Part shown: positions 46,834 to 55,648 of the stretch, piece by piece
Numbering within the stretch: the first letter of the stretch is position 1
Layout of the letters: every line of letters starts with the position of its first letter
Assembly: GCF_004912145.1 (NCBI RefSeq)
Contig: NZ_STGT01000003.1
Location: 558,001 to 622,000, forward strand
Length of the DNA: 64,000 nucleotides
Source of the DNA: Peteryoungia rhizophila
Lineage (GTDB): Bacteria > Pseudomonadota > Alphaproteobacteria > Rhizobiales > Rhizobiaceae
Direction: 5' to 3'
The notes under the pieces: generated by a model
Told to the model about the DNA's origin: nothing
Databases searched by the model: none
What the model saw: the letters and a program-made list of their open reading frames with translations, nothing else
Made by a program: the position numbers and the translations under genes

Positions 46834-46842
46834 GAGGCTCCC

Positions 46843-47274
46843 ATGTCGCCCGATACCGTGTTTTCGATTACCAGCAGCACCGCCATGGCCGGCTGGTTGC
46901 TGCTCATCCTCGCGCCGCGCTGGGCAGCCCTCATCGGCTTCATTCGTTTCGGGCTGATCGGGGCGCTGTCGCTCACCTATGCCGTGCTCATCCTCGTCTA
47001 TTTCTTCCGCGTCGAGGGCGGCGGGTTTGGCTCGATTGCCGAGGTGCGGGCGCTCTTCATGAGCGATCCGGTGCTGGTCGCCGGCTGGGTGCATTACCTC
47101 GCCTTCGATCTCTTCATCGGCACCTGGATTGCCGTCGAGGCCGACAAGCGCGGCTACAATCGCCTGCTGCAGGCGCCGATGCTGGTGGCGACCTTCATGT
47201 TCGGCCCGGTGGGCCTCCTCCTATTTTATCTCACCCGCGCGACGGAAGCCGCGCTCAGCCCCCGAAAGGCCTGA
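46843..47274 (+). CDS. ABA4-like membrane protein
   Basis: A 143-residue protein with four membrane segments. The segments VHYLAFDLFIGTWIAVEAD and LLQAPMLVATFMFGPVGLLL match the ABA4 (DUF4281) family, named after a plant neoxanthin-synthesis factor; bacterial roles are unknown. The ATG at 46843 follows GATGAGGCTCCC, while the longer frame from 46786 would start inside the operator region. It is followed after three bases by another membrane-protein gene, forming a two-gene unit under the TetR regulator. Confidence 0.8.
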   Translation: MSPDTVFSITSSTAMAGWLLLILAPRWAALIGFIRFGLIGALSLTYAVLILVYFFRVEGGGFGSIAEVRALFMSDPVLVAGWVHYLAFDLFIGTWIAVEADKRGYNRLLQAPMLVATFMFGPVGLLLFYLTRATEAALSPRKA

Positions 47275-47277
47275 CCG

Positions 47278-48123
47278 ATGACCATGCTCTTCAACGACAG
47301 TGTTGCGCTCGCGCCATCGCCGGATCTCGCTGCTGCCGAACAAAGAACCCGCCGCCTGTTGAGTGTCGGTATCGGATTGCAGGTTGCCCTCGCCGTCCCG
47401 AGCCTGATCGCACTCGGGATCGACGATCGCCTGCTCAACGACATCAGCGTGTGGAGCAAGCCGTTGAAGTTCCAGGCCTCGCTGATCCTGATGCTGGCGA
47501 CGCTGCTCTTTCTTCTGCCGCTGATCGAAGCACGGACCCGCGCCGGGCGCGGCGTCTGGCTCGCAAGTCTCGTCGCCGTGATCACGGCGAGCGGCGAGAT
47601 CCTCTACATCACCCTGCAGGCCGCCCGGGGCCGAGCCTCGCATTTCAACGACAGCACGCCTGTCGAGGCGATGGCCTACAGCGTGATGGGTGCGGGGGCC
47701 GCCCTTCTCGTCCTGTCGAGCCTGGTGACCGGGGTCTATATCCTGCTCCGGCCGCGACCCGGCGCACCGACCGCTTTGCGGCTCGGCGGCGGCTGGGGCC
47801 TCGTTCTGGGCAGCGTCGCGACACTGTTCACCGCCTTTGCTCTCGGCAGCGGCGCGATCGACGGGCCCGGCCACTGGGTCGGCGGCATCAAGTCGGATGT
47901 CGGCGGCTTGCCGCTGTTCGGCTGGTCGCGAACCGGCGGCGATCTGCGCGTGCCGCATTTCTTTGCCACCCACATCATGCAGGCATTGCCGATCCTGGGC
48001 CTCGGTCTCGACAGGTTCGCGCCGCGCTTCGCCAGACCCGGCATCGCGCTCGGCGCGCTGGTCTCGCTCGCCGTCGTTGGCGCAACCTTCATCCAGGCCG
48101 TGCAGGGGCAACCCTTCCTCTGA
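47278..48123 (+). CDS. Multi-pass membrane protein of unknown function
   Basis: A 281-residue protein with about seven membrane segments, for example ASLILMLATLLFLLPLI and SVMGAGAALLVLSSLVTGVY. Loop pieces of note are DISVWSKPLKFQASL, GRASHFNDSTPVEAM and GDLRVPHFFATHIMQALPIL; the histidines could bind a cofactor, but this is speculation. It begins three bases after the ABA4-like gene, so the two are translated together. Family not recognised. Confidence 0.75.
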   Translation: MTMLFNDSVALAPSPDLAAAEQRTRRLLSVGIGLQVALAVPSLIALGIDDRLLNDISVWSKPLKFQASLILMLATLLFLLPLIEARTRAGRGVWLASLVAVITASGEILYITLQAARGRASHFNDSTPVEAMAYSVMGAGAALLVLSSLVTGVYILLRPRPGAPTALRLGGGWGLVLGSVATLFTAFALGSGAIDGPGHWVGGIKSDVGGLPLFGWSRTGGDLRVPHFFATHIMQALPILGLGLDRFAPRFARPGIALGALVSLAVVGATFIQAVQGQPFL

Positions 48124-48257
48124 CGTTAAAATCTGGGCGCGTGGCGGCAGGCTTGGATTTTAGTCTGTCGCCGCTCGCCAAACAGGTCTAGGAATTCGGA
48201 CCTGCCACGGCACCGACTCAAAAACCACACGCCCTCGCCGCGGCCCGCAGGCCCTTC

Positions 48258-49496
48258 ATGCATGACATCCGCCCCCTCATCCCGCTTCTCATCACCGCCG
48301 GCATCCTGATCGGCGGCAACGGATTGCAGGGCACCTTCATCGCGCTGCGCGGCATCGAGGAAGGCTTCAGCACCTCCGTGATCGGCATGGTGGGGGCGGG
48401 CTATTTCATCGGCTTCGTGTTCGGCTGCGTTTACATCACCAAGATCATGCGGGCGATCGGGCATATCAGAGCCTTTTCGGCACTTGCCGCCATCGCATCC
48501 GCCGCCTCGATCATGATGGTGCTGGTGATCGATCCGATCTCCTGGTTCTTGATGCGTCTCGTGCAGGGCGTCTGTTTTGCCGGCTTGTTTGCCGTCGTCG
48601 AAAGCTGGCTGAACGCCCGCGTCACCAATGCCACCCGGGCGCGCACGCTCTCCGTCTACCGTTTCGTCGATCTCGGCTCGGTGACAGCGGCGCAGTACAT
48701 GATCCCGCTCTTCGGGGTCTCCGGCATCGATCTCTTCGCCATCATCGCCATGGCGCTCTCGCTGTCGCTGGTGCCGATCTCGTTTGCCGACAAGACGAGC
48801 CCCGCGCCGCCGAGGGACGTGAAGTTCGACATCAAGGTGCTCTGGTCGGTCTCGCCGCTCGCCACCGTCGGCTGCATCGTCATCGGGCTCACCAATTCAA
48901 GCTTCCGCTCGCTCGGGCCGATCTATGCCGATGGCATCGGCCTGTCGGTGACCTCAATCGCCACCTTCATGAGCATCGGCATCTTCGCCGGCATCGTGCT
49001 GCAATATCCGCTCGGCCATTATTCCGACAAGCTGGATCGCCGCGTGATCATCCTCGTCTCGACGATCGGGGCCTTGCTCGCCTCGATCTTCCTCGCCTTC
49101 CTGGCGGGCGAGAGCGAAATCGCCAATTTCATCGGCATCTTCGCCTTCGGGGCCTTCGCCATGCCGCTTTATTCGCTGTGCTCGGCCCATGCGAACGACC
49201 ACGCAGCACCCGGTCAGCATGCGCTGATTTCGGCTGGTACCCTGTTTTTCTGGTCGATCGGCGCGGTCGTTGGACCACTCTTCGCCTCCTTCCTCATGGA
49301 GGCCTTCGGGCCGCACGCGCTGTTTGCCTATGTGATCGTGGTGCTGACCTTCTTCGCTGCCTATACGCTCGCCCGCATCCGGGCACGCGATGCGGTGCCG
49401 ACCGAAAAGCGGCGCATGCGCTTCCGCAGCCTGCTGCGCACCTCGGCCTTCTTCAGCAAGCTCGCGACACCGCCGAACGAGAAGGACGGCGGTTGA
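48258..49496 (+). CDS. MFS transporter, YcaD-like
   Basis: A 412-residue carrier with twelve membrane segments. It resembles the YcaD group: GNGLQGTFIALRGIEEGFST in the first helix and loop, the RLVQGVCFAGLFAVVESWLN segment and QYPLGHYSDKLDRRVIILV (the A-like motif in the middle). The substrate is unknown. It is 134 bases after the previous membrane protein gene, far enough to have its own promoter, and lies upstream of the multicopper oxidase gene. Confidence 0.87.
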   Translation: MHDIRPLIPLLITAGILIGGNGLQGTFIALRGIEEGFSTSVIGMVGAGYFIGFVFGCVYITKIMRAIGHIRAFSALAAIASAASIMMVLVIDPISWFLMRLVQGVCFAGLFAVVESWLNARVTNATRARTLSVYRFVDLGSVTAAQYMIPLFGVSGIDLFAIIAMALSLSLVPISFADKTSPAPPRDVKFDIKVLWSVSPLATVGCIVIGLTNSSFRSLGPIYADGIGLSVTSIATFMSIGIFAGIVLQYPLGHYSDKLDRRVIILVSTIGALLASIFLAFLAGESEIANFIGIFAFGAFAMPLYSLCSAHANDHAAPGQHALISAGTLFFWSIGAVVGPLFASFLMEAFGPHALFAYVIVVLTFFAAYTLARIRARDAVPTEKRRMRFRSLLRTSAFFSKLATPPNEKDGG

Positions 49497-49593
49497 TCCG
49501 CCCGGTCTTGGCTGCGACAGCATGGCCAATCGCAACTATTGCTGATCTGAAGCCTCAACTTTAAGAGGGATGTGACCAGCGAGAGTTTCGACC

Positions 49594-51003
49594 GTGACCT
49601 TTGTTTCCAGACGCACCCTTCTCAAATCCGCCGCCGTTCTGGGCGCCTACGGCACCGGCCTCGCGGTGATGCCGCGTCTCAGCCAGGCGCTCACTGCCAC
49701 TGACCCCATCGAGATCGAGGCTCTGACCGGCGATGTGCCTCTCGACGGCAAGCAGGCGACGCGTGGGGTGATGCGCTACGGGCTTGCCGGCCAGCCATCC
49801 ACCGATCCCTCGCCCCCGATCCTGCGTGCCAAACGCGGGGAGACGTTCAAGGCACAGCTCATCAACCGGCTCGACGAGCCGACCACGATCCACTGGCACG
49901 GCATCCGCCTGCCGAACGATCAGGACGGCGTGCCCTTCGTCACCCAGCCTTACGTTTATACCGGCGACCGGTTCGACTACGCCTTCTCGCCACCGGATGC
50001 GGGGACCTTCTGGTATCACCCGCATTGCAACACACTGACGCAGATGGGCCGCGGGCTGGCCGGCGTGCTGGTGGTCGAAGATGACAGGGACCCCGTCTTC
50101 GACGGCGAGGTAGTGCTGAATCTCAGGGATTTCCGGCTCGGCAGCGACAGCCAGTTCATCGAACAGTTCAAGCCGCGCGATGCGGCGAAGACCGGCACGT
50201 TCGGAACGCTGCGCACCGCCAACTGGCAACCTGAGCCGCGCTATGACGTGCCCACCGGTGGACTGGTGCGACTGCGCATCGTCGCCACCGACGTTACGCG
50301 CATCTACAATCTGCGGCTTAATGGAGCCGAGGCGCAGATCATCGCGATCGACGGGCATCCGGTGCCGGAGCGCAGGGCGCTCGACATGGCCGTCGTCTCG
50401 CCCGGGCAGCGACTGGATCTCGCGGTTCGTATCGCCGACAGCGAAGGTGCGGAGATGGTGCTGGAGGATATCAGGCCCTCGACGCCGAAGGTGGTGGCGC
50501 GGTTCAGGGCGGTCGGTTCATCGCTCAAGCGCAATCTCGGGGATCTCGGGCCTCTTGCAGTAAACGCGGGCGTAGAGGCCGATCTTTCCAACGCGACAGA
50601 AATCCCGCTGCTGCTCAGCGCCACCGCAGAGAACTCGGCACGCGATTCGATCTGCGGCTCTATCGGTTATTCCTTCTGGGCGATCAACAAGGTGCCCTAT
50701 CCGGGCGACACGCCCGATCCGACCGCACCGATCGCGGACCTGAAGTTGGGTCAAACCTATCTGCTCAATGTCGAGAACGTGACGCCCCATGCGCATCCCA
50801 TCCATCTGCATGGCATGAACTTCAAGGCCATCTCTTCGAACAAGCGAGAAGTCCAGCCGCTCGTCTCGGATACCTACCTTGTGCTGCCGGATGAAAAGGT
50901 CCAGCTTGCGCTGGTGGCCGACAATCTGGGTGATTGGGTCTTCCATTGCCACATCATCGAACACCAGAAGACCGGCATGACCGGCTATTTCAAAGTGACA
51001 TGA
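49594..51003 (+). CDS. Multicopper oxidase (laccase-like), Tat-exported
   Basis: A 469-residue periplasmic oxidase. The N-terminus has a twin-arginine signal (SRRTLLKSAAVLGAYG). Copper ligands are all visible: IHWHGIRLP near residue 105, FWYHPHCNT near 143, HAHPIHLHG near 400 and HCHIIEHQKTGM near 452, covering the type 1, 2 and 3 sites. It oxidises substrates such as phenols or Cu(I) and reduces oxygen to water; the physiological substrate is unknown. The start is GTG at 49594, preceded by GAGAG. One base separates it from the MBL-fold gene. Confidence 0.9.
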   Translation: MTFVSRRTLLKSAAVLGAYGTGLAVMPRLSQALTATDPIEIEALTGDVPLDGKQATRGVMRYGLAGQPSTDPSPPILRAKRGETFKAQLINRLDEPTTIHWHGIRLPNDQDGVPFVTQPYVYTGDRFDYAFSPPDAGTFWYHPHCNTLTQMGRGLAGVLVVEDDRDPVFDGEVVLNLRDFRLGSDSQFIEQFKPRDAAKTGTFGTLRTANWQPEPRYDVPTGGLVRLRIVATDVTRIYNLRLNGAEAQIIAIDGHPVPERRALDMAVVSPGQRLDLAVRIADSEGAEMVLEDIRPSTPKVVARFRAVGSSLKRNLGDLGPLAVNAGVEADLSNATEIPLLLSATAENSARDSICGSIGYSFWAINKVPYPGDTPDPTAPIADLKLGQTYLLNVENVTPHAHPIHLHGMNFKAISSNKREVQPLVSDTYLVLPDEKVQLALVADNLGDWVFHCHIIEHQKTGMTGYFKVT

Positions 51004-51004
51004 C

Positions 51005-51892
51005 ATGAGCCTTGCCGAGACGATGCGCATCCTCCAACCCTATCCTGATATCTTTGCCTATTACGATGGACGCATCCCCGGCAAACGCCTGCATTCGGAA
51101 AAACCCAACTGGCTGGACGACGGCGCTTACGGTCTCGGCGTTGCGAGCTATGCGATCGTCTCGGGAACCGAGGCGCTGGTCTATGACACGCATATTTCCT
51201 TCGACCATGCGCGCGCCATCCGCAGCCATCTCTCCAGCCTCGGCGTCACCAGCATCCGGGTCGTGCTCAGCCACTGGCATACCGACCATGTCGCGGGAAA
51301 TGCGGGCTTCCTCGACTGCCCGATCCTGTCGAACAAGCTGACGCGCGACACGCTGATCGAAAAGCGCAAGGTGCTCGTCGCCAAGGACCCGCCGATCAAT
51401 CCGGTCGTCATGCCGACCGAGACCTTTGACGGCGAGATGACACTGGAGGTCGGCGACATCACGGTAAAGCTGATGCAGTTCGACATTCACAGCGCCGACG
51501 GCACCATTCTCCTGCTGCCACATCTCGGCGTGCTGCTGGCCGGCGACACGCTCGAAGACAGCGTCACCTATATCTCCGAGCCCGATAACACGGCACGTCA
51601 TATCGCCGAACTCGACCGACTGGCGAAGCTCGACTTCACCAGCATCCTGCCCAATCATGGCGACGAGCAGGTGATCGCATCCGGCGGCTATCCGCCGTCG
51701 CTGGTGACCGCCACGCGCGACTATCTCACGCGGCTGGTCTTGCGTCTCGACGAACCCGGACTGTCGGACGAGAGCCTCGAGAGCTTCATAGCGCCAGAAC
51801 TTGCCGCGGGAACCCTCACCTACTTTGCACCTTACGAGGCCGTCCACGGCCAGAACATCGCGGCTCTCAGGGGTGCCAAACCCGACGAATAA
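51005..51892 (+). CDS. MBL-fold metal-dependent hydrolase
   Basis: A 295-residue metallo-beta-lactamase-fold protein. The metal motif is SHWHTDHVAGN near residue 95, with a further ligand in LLAGDTLEDS and a last histidine in LPNHGDE. Substrate unknown; members hydrolyse thioesters, lactones or glyoxalase intermediates. It begins one base after the multicopper oxidase stop (TGAC-ATG), so the two proteins are made together, and a shared pathway for a phenolic or lactone compound is possible. Confidence 0.85.
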   Translation: MSLAETMRILQPYPDIFAYYDGRIPGKRLHSEKPNWLDDGAYGLGVASYAIVSGTEALVYDTHISFDHARAIRSHLSSLGVTSIRVVLSHWHTDHVAGNAGFLDCPILSNKLTRDTLIEKRKVLVAKDPPINPVVMPTETFDGEMTLEVGDITVKLMQFDIHSADGTILLLPHLGVLLAGDTLEDSVTYISEPDNTARHIAELDRLAKLDFTSILPNHGDEQVIASGGYPPSLVTATRDYLTRLVLRLDEPGLSDESLESFIAPELAAGTLTYFAPYEAVHGQNIAALRGAKPDE

Positions 51893-52007
51893 GGGGACAT
51901 TGGCCCTGCGATGCCCGCTGCGGTCTGCTTTCCCGGCCGTTCATATTGACAAGCAAGGCCAGAAGGGAAACTAAGGTTGATCCTGTAGTTTCCATGACCG
52001 AGCCGAA

Positions 52008-53153
52008 ATGATCGATACCACTGCCGCGCTTGAAGAGGCCTGCCGCCTCCTCGCTCAATCCGATTTCATCACGATCGACACGGAATTTCTCCGCGAAACG
52101 ACCTTCTGGCCGGAACTCTGCCTTATCCAGATGGCGAGCCCGGAGCATGAATACATCGTCGACCCGATGGCCAAGGGCATCGACCTCAAGCCCTTCTTCG
52201 AGCTGATGGCCAATTCGGCGGTGGTGAAGGTCTTTCATGCGGCCCGCCAGGACATCGAAATCATCTTCCATCTCGGCGATCTTCTGCCGCATCCAATCTT
52301 CGATACGCAGGTTGCGGCGATGGTCTGCGGCTTCGGCGACTCGGTCTCCTACGACCAGCTCGTACAGAAGATTAAAAACGTCCATATCGACAAGACTTCC
52401 CGCTTCACCGACTGGAGCCGCCGTCCGCTATCGGAAAAACAGCTCGATTATGCGCTGGCCGACGTCACCCATCTGCGCGACGTCTATCTGAAGCTGAAAG
52501 GCCAGCTGGACGCCGAAGGCCGGGCGGAATGGCTGACCGAAGAGATGGCGATCCTCGAATCCCGCGAGACCTACGATCTGCCGCCGGAACAGGCCTGGCA
52601 GCGGCTGAAGATGCGGCTGCGCAAGCCGACGGAACTTGCCGTCATGCAGTATGTCGCCGCCTGGCGCGAGCGCGAGGCTCGCTCGCGCAACGTGCCGCGC
52701 TCGCGCGTGTTGAAGGACGATGCGATCTACGAAATCGCCCAGCAGCAGCCGAAGGATACCGAAGCTCTCGGGCGCCTGCGCACCATCCCCAAGGGCTGGG
52801 AGCGGTCCAGCTCGGGCGCTGCCATCCTCGAACAGGTCAATACGGCGCTCGCACTTCCTAAGTCCGAGATGCCGCATCTGGAGCGCCACGCCCATGCGCC
52901 TGAGGGCACCCAGTCGGCCGTCGAGCTGCTCAAGGTTCTGCTGCGCCTCACCTCTGAAAAGCATGGAGTCGCCTCCAAGGTCATCGCCAACAGCGACGAT
53001 CTGGAAAAGATCGCGGCCGAAGGCGAAAAGGCCCAGGTGGCAGCACTTCAGGGCTGGCGCAAGGAGCTGTTCGGCGACCTGGCGCTCAAGCTGATCTCCG
53101 GCGGCGTCGGCCTGCGCTTCGTCGACAAGCGCGTCGAAGCAGTGGAGTTCTGA
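52008..53153 (+). CDS. rnd: Ribonuclease D
   Basis: A 381-residue 3'-5' exoribonuclease that trims tRNA precursors and other stable RNAs. The DEDDy exonuclease motifs are ITIDTEFLRETTFW (D and E), KVFHAARQDIEIIFHL (D) and LDYALADVTHL (Y and D). Two HRDC-like helical regions follow, the first containing REREARSRNVPRSRVLKDDA. It is the first gene of a tightly packed run on the plus strand. Confidence 0.95.
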   Translation: MIDTTAALEEACRLLAQSDFITIDTEFLRETTFWPELCLIQMASPEHEYIVDPMAKGIDLKPFFELMANSAVVKVFHAARQDIEIIFHLGDLLPHPIFDTQVAAMVCGFGDSVSYDQLVQKIKNVHIDKTSRFTDWSRRPLSEKQLDYALADVTHLRDVYLKLKGQLDAEGRAEWLTEEMAILESRETYDLPPEQAWQRLKMRLRKPTELAVMQYVAAWREREARSRNVPRSRVLKDDAIYEIAQQQPKDTEALGRLRTIPKGWERSSSGAAILEQVNTALALPKSEMPHLERHAHAPEGTQSAVELLKVLLRLTSEKHGVASKVIANSDDLEKIAAEGEKAQVAALQGWRKELFGDLALKLISGGVGLRFVDKRVEAVEF

Positions 53154-53156
53154 TCC

Positions 53157-53654
53157 GTGCCGGCGCTTTCCCTGCGCCGCGCAACGGAGGCCGATATCCC
53201 GTTCATCATGGAGACCGAGCGCAAGCCGGGCTATGACCAGTTCATCGGACGCTATGACGTTGACGAACACATGGCGCAGCTTGCGAACCCCTCGTTTGCG
53301 TACCTGATCGGCGAGGATGACGATGGCCAATCGCTTGGCTTCGTCATCCTGATGGATCTCAAACGGCGCGACGGCAATGCCTGCGTCAAGCGCATCGCGG
53401 TTGCCAGCCCGGAAAAGGGTGTCGGCACAGCACTGCTGGCGGGCGCCGTCGACTTTGCCTTTCTCGAAACCAATGCCCATCGCCTCTGGCTCGACGTTGT
53501 GAGCGGCAATCTCCGGGCACAGGCCGTCTACCGTAAAATCGGCTTCATCCAGGAAGGCGTGATGCGCGAGGCAGCGCTTCTGCCCGACGGCAGCCGCTCA
53601 GATTTCCTCCTGATGTCCATTCTCCGCCGCGAATGGGCGGCGCGGCGCGGCTGA
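53157..53654 (+). CDS. GNAT-family N-acetyltransferase
   Basis: A 165-residue acetyltransferase resembling RimJ/RimL-type enzymes. SLRRATEADIPFIMETER is the N-terminus, RIAVASPEKGVGTALLAGAV holds the acetyl-CoA pyrophosphate loop, and NLRAQAVYRKIGFIQEGVMR is the final motif. The start is GTG at 53157, three bases after the rnd stop. The substrate could be a protein N-terminus or an antibiotic; nothing fixes it. Confidence 0.88.
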   Translation: MPALSLRRATEADIPFIMETERKPGYDQFIGRYDVDEHMAQLANPSFAYLIGEDDDGQSLGFVILMDLKRRDGNACVKRIAVASPEKGVGTALLAGAVDFAFLETNAHRLWLDVVSGNLRAQAVYRKIGFIQEGVMREAALLPDGSRSDFLLMSILRREWAARRG

Positions 53655-53663
53655 GGACACCCC

Positions 53664-54641
53664 ATGGAACTTCCCGCCCCGCTCCGCTCCGCCGTCGATC
53701 AAATGCTCCAGGGTGAACCGCTGGAACGGCTCGCCAAGGCGAGCGCCATTCTCTCGGATCGCTATCGGCGCGAAGTGCGCGACGGGCGGTTTCATATCGA
53801 CGATGCGCTTGCCGCCAAGGCCTATCTTGCGACCCGCCTGCCCGCCACCTTCGCCGCCGTTCGGGCAGCACTTGCCATGGTCGAGGATGCGGCACCGGAT
53901 TTCCAGCCGGAGACCCTGATCGATCTCGGCTGTGGCCCCGGCACAGCACTCTGGGCAGCCGCAGACACCTGGGGTAGCCTAAGCTCCGCCGAGATGGTGG
54001 AAGCGAGCGGCGCGATCCGCAGCGTCGGCGAAAAGCTCGCCGCCTCCGGCAGCGTCAAGAGCCACTGGCAGGCCGGCGATGTGACGACCAAGATCCCGGC
54101 GCTGGGCGCGGCCGATCTTGTTACCCTTGCCTATGTCCTGGACGAGCTTCCGCCAGCAACCATCGGATCCGTCACGGAAAAGCTCTGGAGCCTTACCCAA
54201 GGCATGCTCGTCGTCATCGAGCCCGGCACGCCAGCCGGCTGGCAGCGCATTCTCACCGTTCGCGACAAGCTCCGATTCCTCGGTGCACATCTTGTGGCGC
54301 CCTGCATGCATTCTCACGACTGTCCGATCGTGGCACCGGACTGGTGCCACTTCTCAAGGCGTGTGGCGCGTTCGCGCGTGCATCGTCTGGCGAAGGGCGC
54401 TGAAGTGCCGTGGGAAGACGAGAAATACATCTTCATTGCTGCCTCGCGAGAGCCGGTCCAGGTGAGCGGCAGCCGGGTGCTCAGCCCTCCGCGCGTCAAT
54501 GGCGGTGTGGGGCGGGTCAAGCTCTGTCGGACCGATGGCACGGCTGCAGAGCTGACGCTCAGCAAACGCGATGGCGAGGCCTTCAAGGACATACGCCGAG
54601 CCGACTGGGGCGATCGGCTGGATTTGGGAGATAAGGGATGA
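53664..54641 (+). CDS. Rsm22-like small-ribosomal-subunit methyltransferase
   Basis: A 325-residue protein of the Rsm22 family, related to the mitochondrial small-subunit assembly factor METTL17. The SAM motif is TLIDLGCGPGTALWAA near residue 85, with VTLAYVLDELPP later. C-terminal pieces are VIEPGTPAGWQRIL, cysteines in APCMHSHDCPIV and PDWCHFSRRVARSRVHRL, which in relatives bind a Fe-S cluster. GAGGACACCCC precedes the ATG, and its stop overlaps the next start (ATGA). Confidence 0.87.
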   Translation: MELPAPLRSAVDQMLQGEPLERLAKASAILSDRYRREVRDGRFHIDDALAAKAYLATRLPATFAAVRAALAMVEDAAPDFQPETLIDLGCGPGTALWAAADTWGSLSSAEMVEASGAIRSVGEKLAASGSVKSHWQAGDVTTKIPALGAADLVTLAYVLDELPPATIGSVTEKLWSLTQGMLVVIEPGTPAGWQRILTVRDKLRFLGAHLVAPCMHSHDCPIVAPDWCHFSRRVARSRVHRLAKGAEVPWEDEKYIFIAASREPVQVSGSRVLSPPRVNGGVGRVKLCRTDGTAAELTLSKRDGEAFKDIRRADWGDRLDLGDKG

Positions 54642-55648
54642 CTACGCGGCTGACATCCGAGCTTGCCTCCCGCTTCGCGACGATCGCGCTCGGCCATGTC
54701 ACCCGCGAATATCCCAATCACATCCTGCATGGGCTCGAAGGGCCTGACGATGCGAGGACGCCATCCGAACTGCATCCGGTTTTCTACGGCAGCTACGACT
54801 GGCATTCCTGCGTGCATGGCTACTGGATGCTGGCGCGGCTTTTGCGCCTCTATCCCGAGATGCCGGAGGCGCCCGCGATCCGCGATCTCTTCGGCATGAT
54901 GCTGGTGCCGGACAGGATCGCCGGCGAATGCGCCTATTTCGACCGGCCGATGGCGCGCGGATACGAGCGTCCCTATGGATGGGGATGGTTGCTGAAGCTG
55001 GCTGCCGAATTGCACGGCCACGAGGATCCAGCCTGGGGCGAGGCGTTGTCGCCGCTGACCCTGCGGATCGCCCAGCGGTTCCGGGACTTCCTGCCGCTTG
55101 CCACTTATCCGGTGCGAACAGGCACGCATTACAACACCGCCTTTGCGCTGAGGCTCGCCGCCGACTACGCCGACACCGTCGGAGACGAGACCTTCTTCGA
55201 TCTCCTGCGCGCCACGGCGCTTCGCTGGTACGGCCCTGACACCACCTGCCCCGCCTGGGGCGAGCCTTCGGGCGACGACTTCCTGTCACCAGCACTGATC
55301 GAGGCGGAATGCATGCGCAGGCTTCTGCCCGCCGCCGACTTTGCCCGTTGGTTTGACGACTTCCTGCCTGATATCGCAGCCAACCAGCCGTGCACGCTGT
55401 TCGCGCCCGCCTCTGTTTCCGACCGCTCGGATGGCAAGATTGCCCATCTCGATGGCTTGAGCCTCAGCCGCGCCTGGTGCTGGTCATCGCTCGCCAGCAC
55501 CCTGCCGGACACGGATCCGCGCCGAGCTGTGATGTTCGAGGCCGCGCATGGGCATCTCGAAGCCGGCATCGCGCATGTTGTTGGCGACTACATGGGCGAA
55601 CACTGGCTGGCCAGTTTTGCGGTCTTGGCGCTTACGGAGACGGAATGA
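54638..55648 (+). CDS. DUF2891 family protein
   Basis: A 336-residue probably cytosolic protein. It shows the DUF2891 pattern: FYGSYDWHSCVHGYWMLARL near residue 50, FDRPMARGYERPYGWGWLL near 105 and RTGTHYNTAFALRLAADYA. An alpha/alpha toroid of the glycoside-processing type is likely, but no activity has been shown. Start and stop codons overlap both neighbours (ATGA at both ends), so it is translationally coupled with the Rsm22-like and aconitase X genes. Confidence 0.85.
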   Translation: MTTRLTSELASRFATIALGHVTREYPNHILHGLEGPDDARTPSELHPVFYGSYDWHSCVHGYWMLARLLRLYPEMPEAPAIRDLFGMMLVPDRIAGECAYFDRPMARGYERPYGWGWLLKLAAELHGHEDPAWGEALSPLTLRIAQRFRDFLPLATYPVRTGTHYNTAFALRLAADYADTVGDETFFDLLRATALRWYGPDTTCPAWGEPSGDDFLSPALIEAECMRRLLPAADFARWFDDFLPDIAANQPCTLFAPASVSDRSDGKIAHLDGLSLSRAWCWSSLASTLPDTDPRRAVMFEAAHGHLEAGIAHVVGDYMGEHWLASFAVLALTETE

